DNA from: Acidimicrobiia bacterium
GTDB taxonomy: Bacteria; Actinomycetota; Acidimicrobiia; IMCC26256; PALSA-610
NCBI GenBank assembly: GCA_036271555.1
Contig: DATBAK010000027.1
Location: 1-42,438 of the forward strand
Direction of reading: 5' to 3'
Length of the DNA stretch: 42,438 bases
The position numbers and the translations under genes were made by a program. Positions 41,833 to 42,438 of the stretch are shown one piece after another. Each line of letters opens with the position of its first letter. The first letter of the stretch is position 1. Below the pieces are notes generated by a model. That model saw only the letters and a program-made list of their open reading frames with translations. It searched no databases and was not told the origin of the DNA.

Positions 41833-42438
41833 ATGCGCGATTTCACCGAAGAGCTGCGCGAGCTGCGCCGGCGCGTCACCGACGCGCACGCGTACCTGCG
41901 CATCGACGACCTGCGCGGCCGGCTCGTGCACCTGGAGACCGACGCGAGCCGTCCCGACCTCTGGGACGATCCCGAGAAGGCGCGCCTCGTCACGACCGAG
42001 ATGTCGCGCGTGCGCGCGGATGTCGAGCTCGTCGACGGGCTCGACGCGCGCGTCTCTGATCTCGAGACGCTGTTCGAGCTCGGGCGTGAAGAGAGCGACG
42101 ACTCCGTCGAGGACGAGATCGCGCAGGGCGCGCGCGGACTCGCAGGCGAGCTCGACCAGCTCGAGCTGCGCGCGCTGTTCACCGGTGATCACGACGAGCG
42201 CGACGCGATCTGCGAGATCCACTCCGGCGCGGGCGGCACCGACGCGCAGGACTGGGCGCAGATGGTGTTGCGCATGATCCGGCGCTGGGCCGAGACCAAG
42301 GGCTTCGAGGTCGAGGTCGACGAGATCAACGAGGGCCAAGAAGCCGGGATCACGTCGGCGACCTTCATCGTGAAGGGGCGTTACGCGTACGGCATGCTCG
42401 AAGGCGAGCGCGGGGTCCACCGGCTCATCCGGATCTCG
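41833..42438 (+). CDS. prfB: Peptide chain release factor 2 (N-terminal part, runs off window)
   Basis: The first 202 codons are present without an in-frame stop. The sequence starts [20 protein letters not shown] and has a long helical domain 1. It then has [20 protein letters not shown], typical of class I release factors, and ends at [13 protein letters not shown]2 reads UGA and UAA stop codons. The tripeptide specificity motif and the GGQ loop lie beyond the right edge. No TGA interrupts the frame near codon 26, so the programmed +1 frameshift that controls prfB in E. coli is absent. It starts 18 bases after secA with GAGGA just upstream, so it is probably co-transcribed. Confidence 0.93.
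   Translation, partial: MRDFTEELRELRRRVTDAHAYLRIDDLRGRLVHLETDASRPDLWDDPEKARLVTTEMSRVRADVELVDGLDARVSDLETLFELGREESDDSVEDEIAQGARGLAGELDQLELRALFTGDHDERDAICEIHSGAGGTDAQDWAQMVLRMIRRWAETKGFEVEVDEINEGQEAGITSATFIVKGRYAYGMLEGERGVHRLIRIS

Overview
The window is chromosomal DNA with very high G+C. Almost every third codon position is G or C, GTG and TTG starts are common, and many genes appear to be leaderless. Content and order point to an actinobacterium, most likely an uncultured member of Acidimicrobiia; the class is an inference. Many of its genes have counterparts in one neighbourhood of Mycobacterium tuberculosis (roughly Rv3240c to Rv3274c): an acyl-CoA dehydrogenase, a LytR-CpsA-Psr protein, a rhamnosyltransferase-like GT2, a sugar-nucleotide transferase, fbiA/fbiB, phosphomannomutase, a SIS isomerase, ahcY, comF, hpf and secA. 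No mobile element, CRISPR array, rRNA or tRNA was seen, and no gap exceeds about 200 bases.

Layout. (1) 1-1538, minus: pabB followed by a truncated pabC (p-aminobenzoate for folate). (2) 1604-11418, plus: acyl-CoA dehydrogenase, LCP ligase, UDP-glucose dehydrogenase and UDP-xylose synthase (stop/start overlap), two overlapping GT2 glycosyltransferases, a His-rich membrane-anchored protein overlapping a nucleotidyltransferase, and a GalE-like epimerase. (3) 11447-14987, minus: cofD, cofE, a nitroreductase and a membrane endonuclease/phosphatase-family protein, all with overlapping ends (coenzyme F420). A small 94-codon gene precedes them. (4) 15140-20536, plus: a GT2 fused to a polytopic membrane region, a secreted repeat protein resembling DUF5719, and a membrane-tethered thioredoxin-like protein. 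(5) ftsH on minus, divergent from a CPBP protease, followed by a zinc ribbon. (6) 23860-29430, plus: a giant membrane protein, phosphomannomutase, a Trm112-like protein and a phosphoglucose/phosphomannose isomerase, then a convergent minus-strand membrane protein. (7) ahcY and an SDR. (8) 33747-36942, minus: FAD oxidoreductase, PIG-L deacetylase and GT4, all overlapping. (9) comF, hpf, an orphan response regulator, secA and the start of prfB.

How it fits together. The phosphomannose isomerase, phosphomannomutase and nucleotidyltransferase make a plausible complete route from fructose-6-phosphate to GDP-mannose. UGD and UXS give UDP-glucuronate and UDP-xylose. Several glycosyltransferases, two large polytopic membrane proteins and an LCP ligase could use these precursors to build a wall polysaccharide or glycolipid. 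The rest is housekeeping: cofactor synthesis, S-adenosylhomocysteine recycling, protein export and quality control, and ribosome hibernation.

The most interesting non-coding signals are a predicted three-way-junction leader upstream of ahcY, two tiny upstream ORFs whose stop codons overlap the next start (hpf and the 29543-31129 membrane gene), two dispersed intergenic repeat families, and a recurrent TANNNT hexamer 6-10 bases before start codons. No clearly novel multi-gene defence or mobile system was found. The best candidates for undescribed biology are the His-rich anchored protein, the GT2/DUF5719/thioredoxin trio and the ahcY leader.
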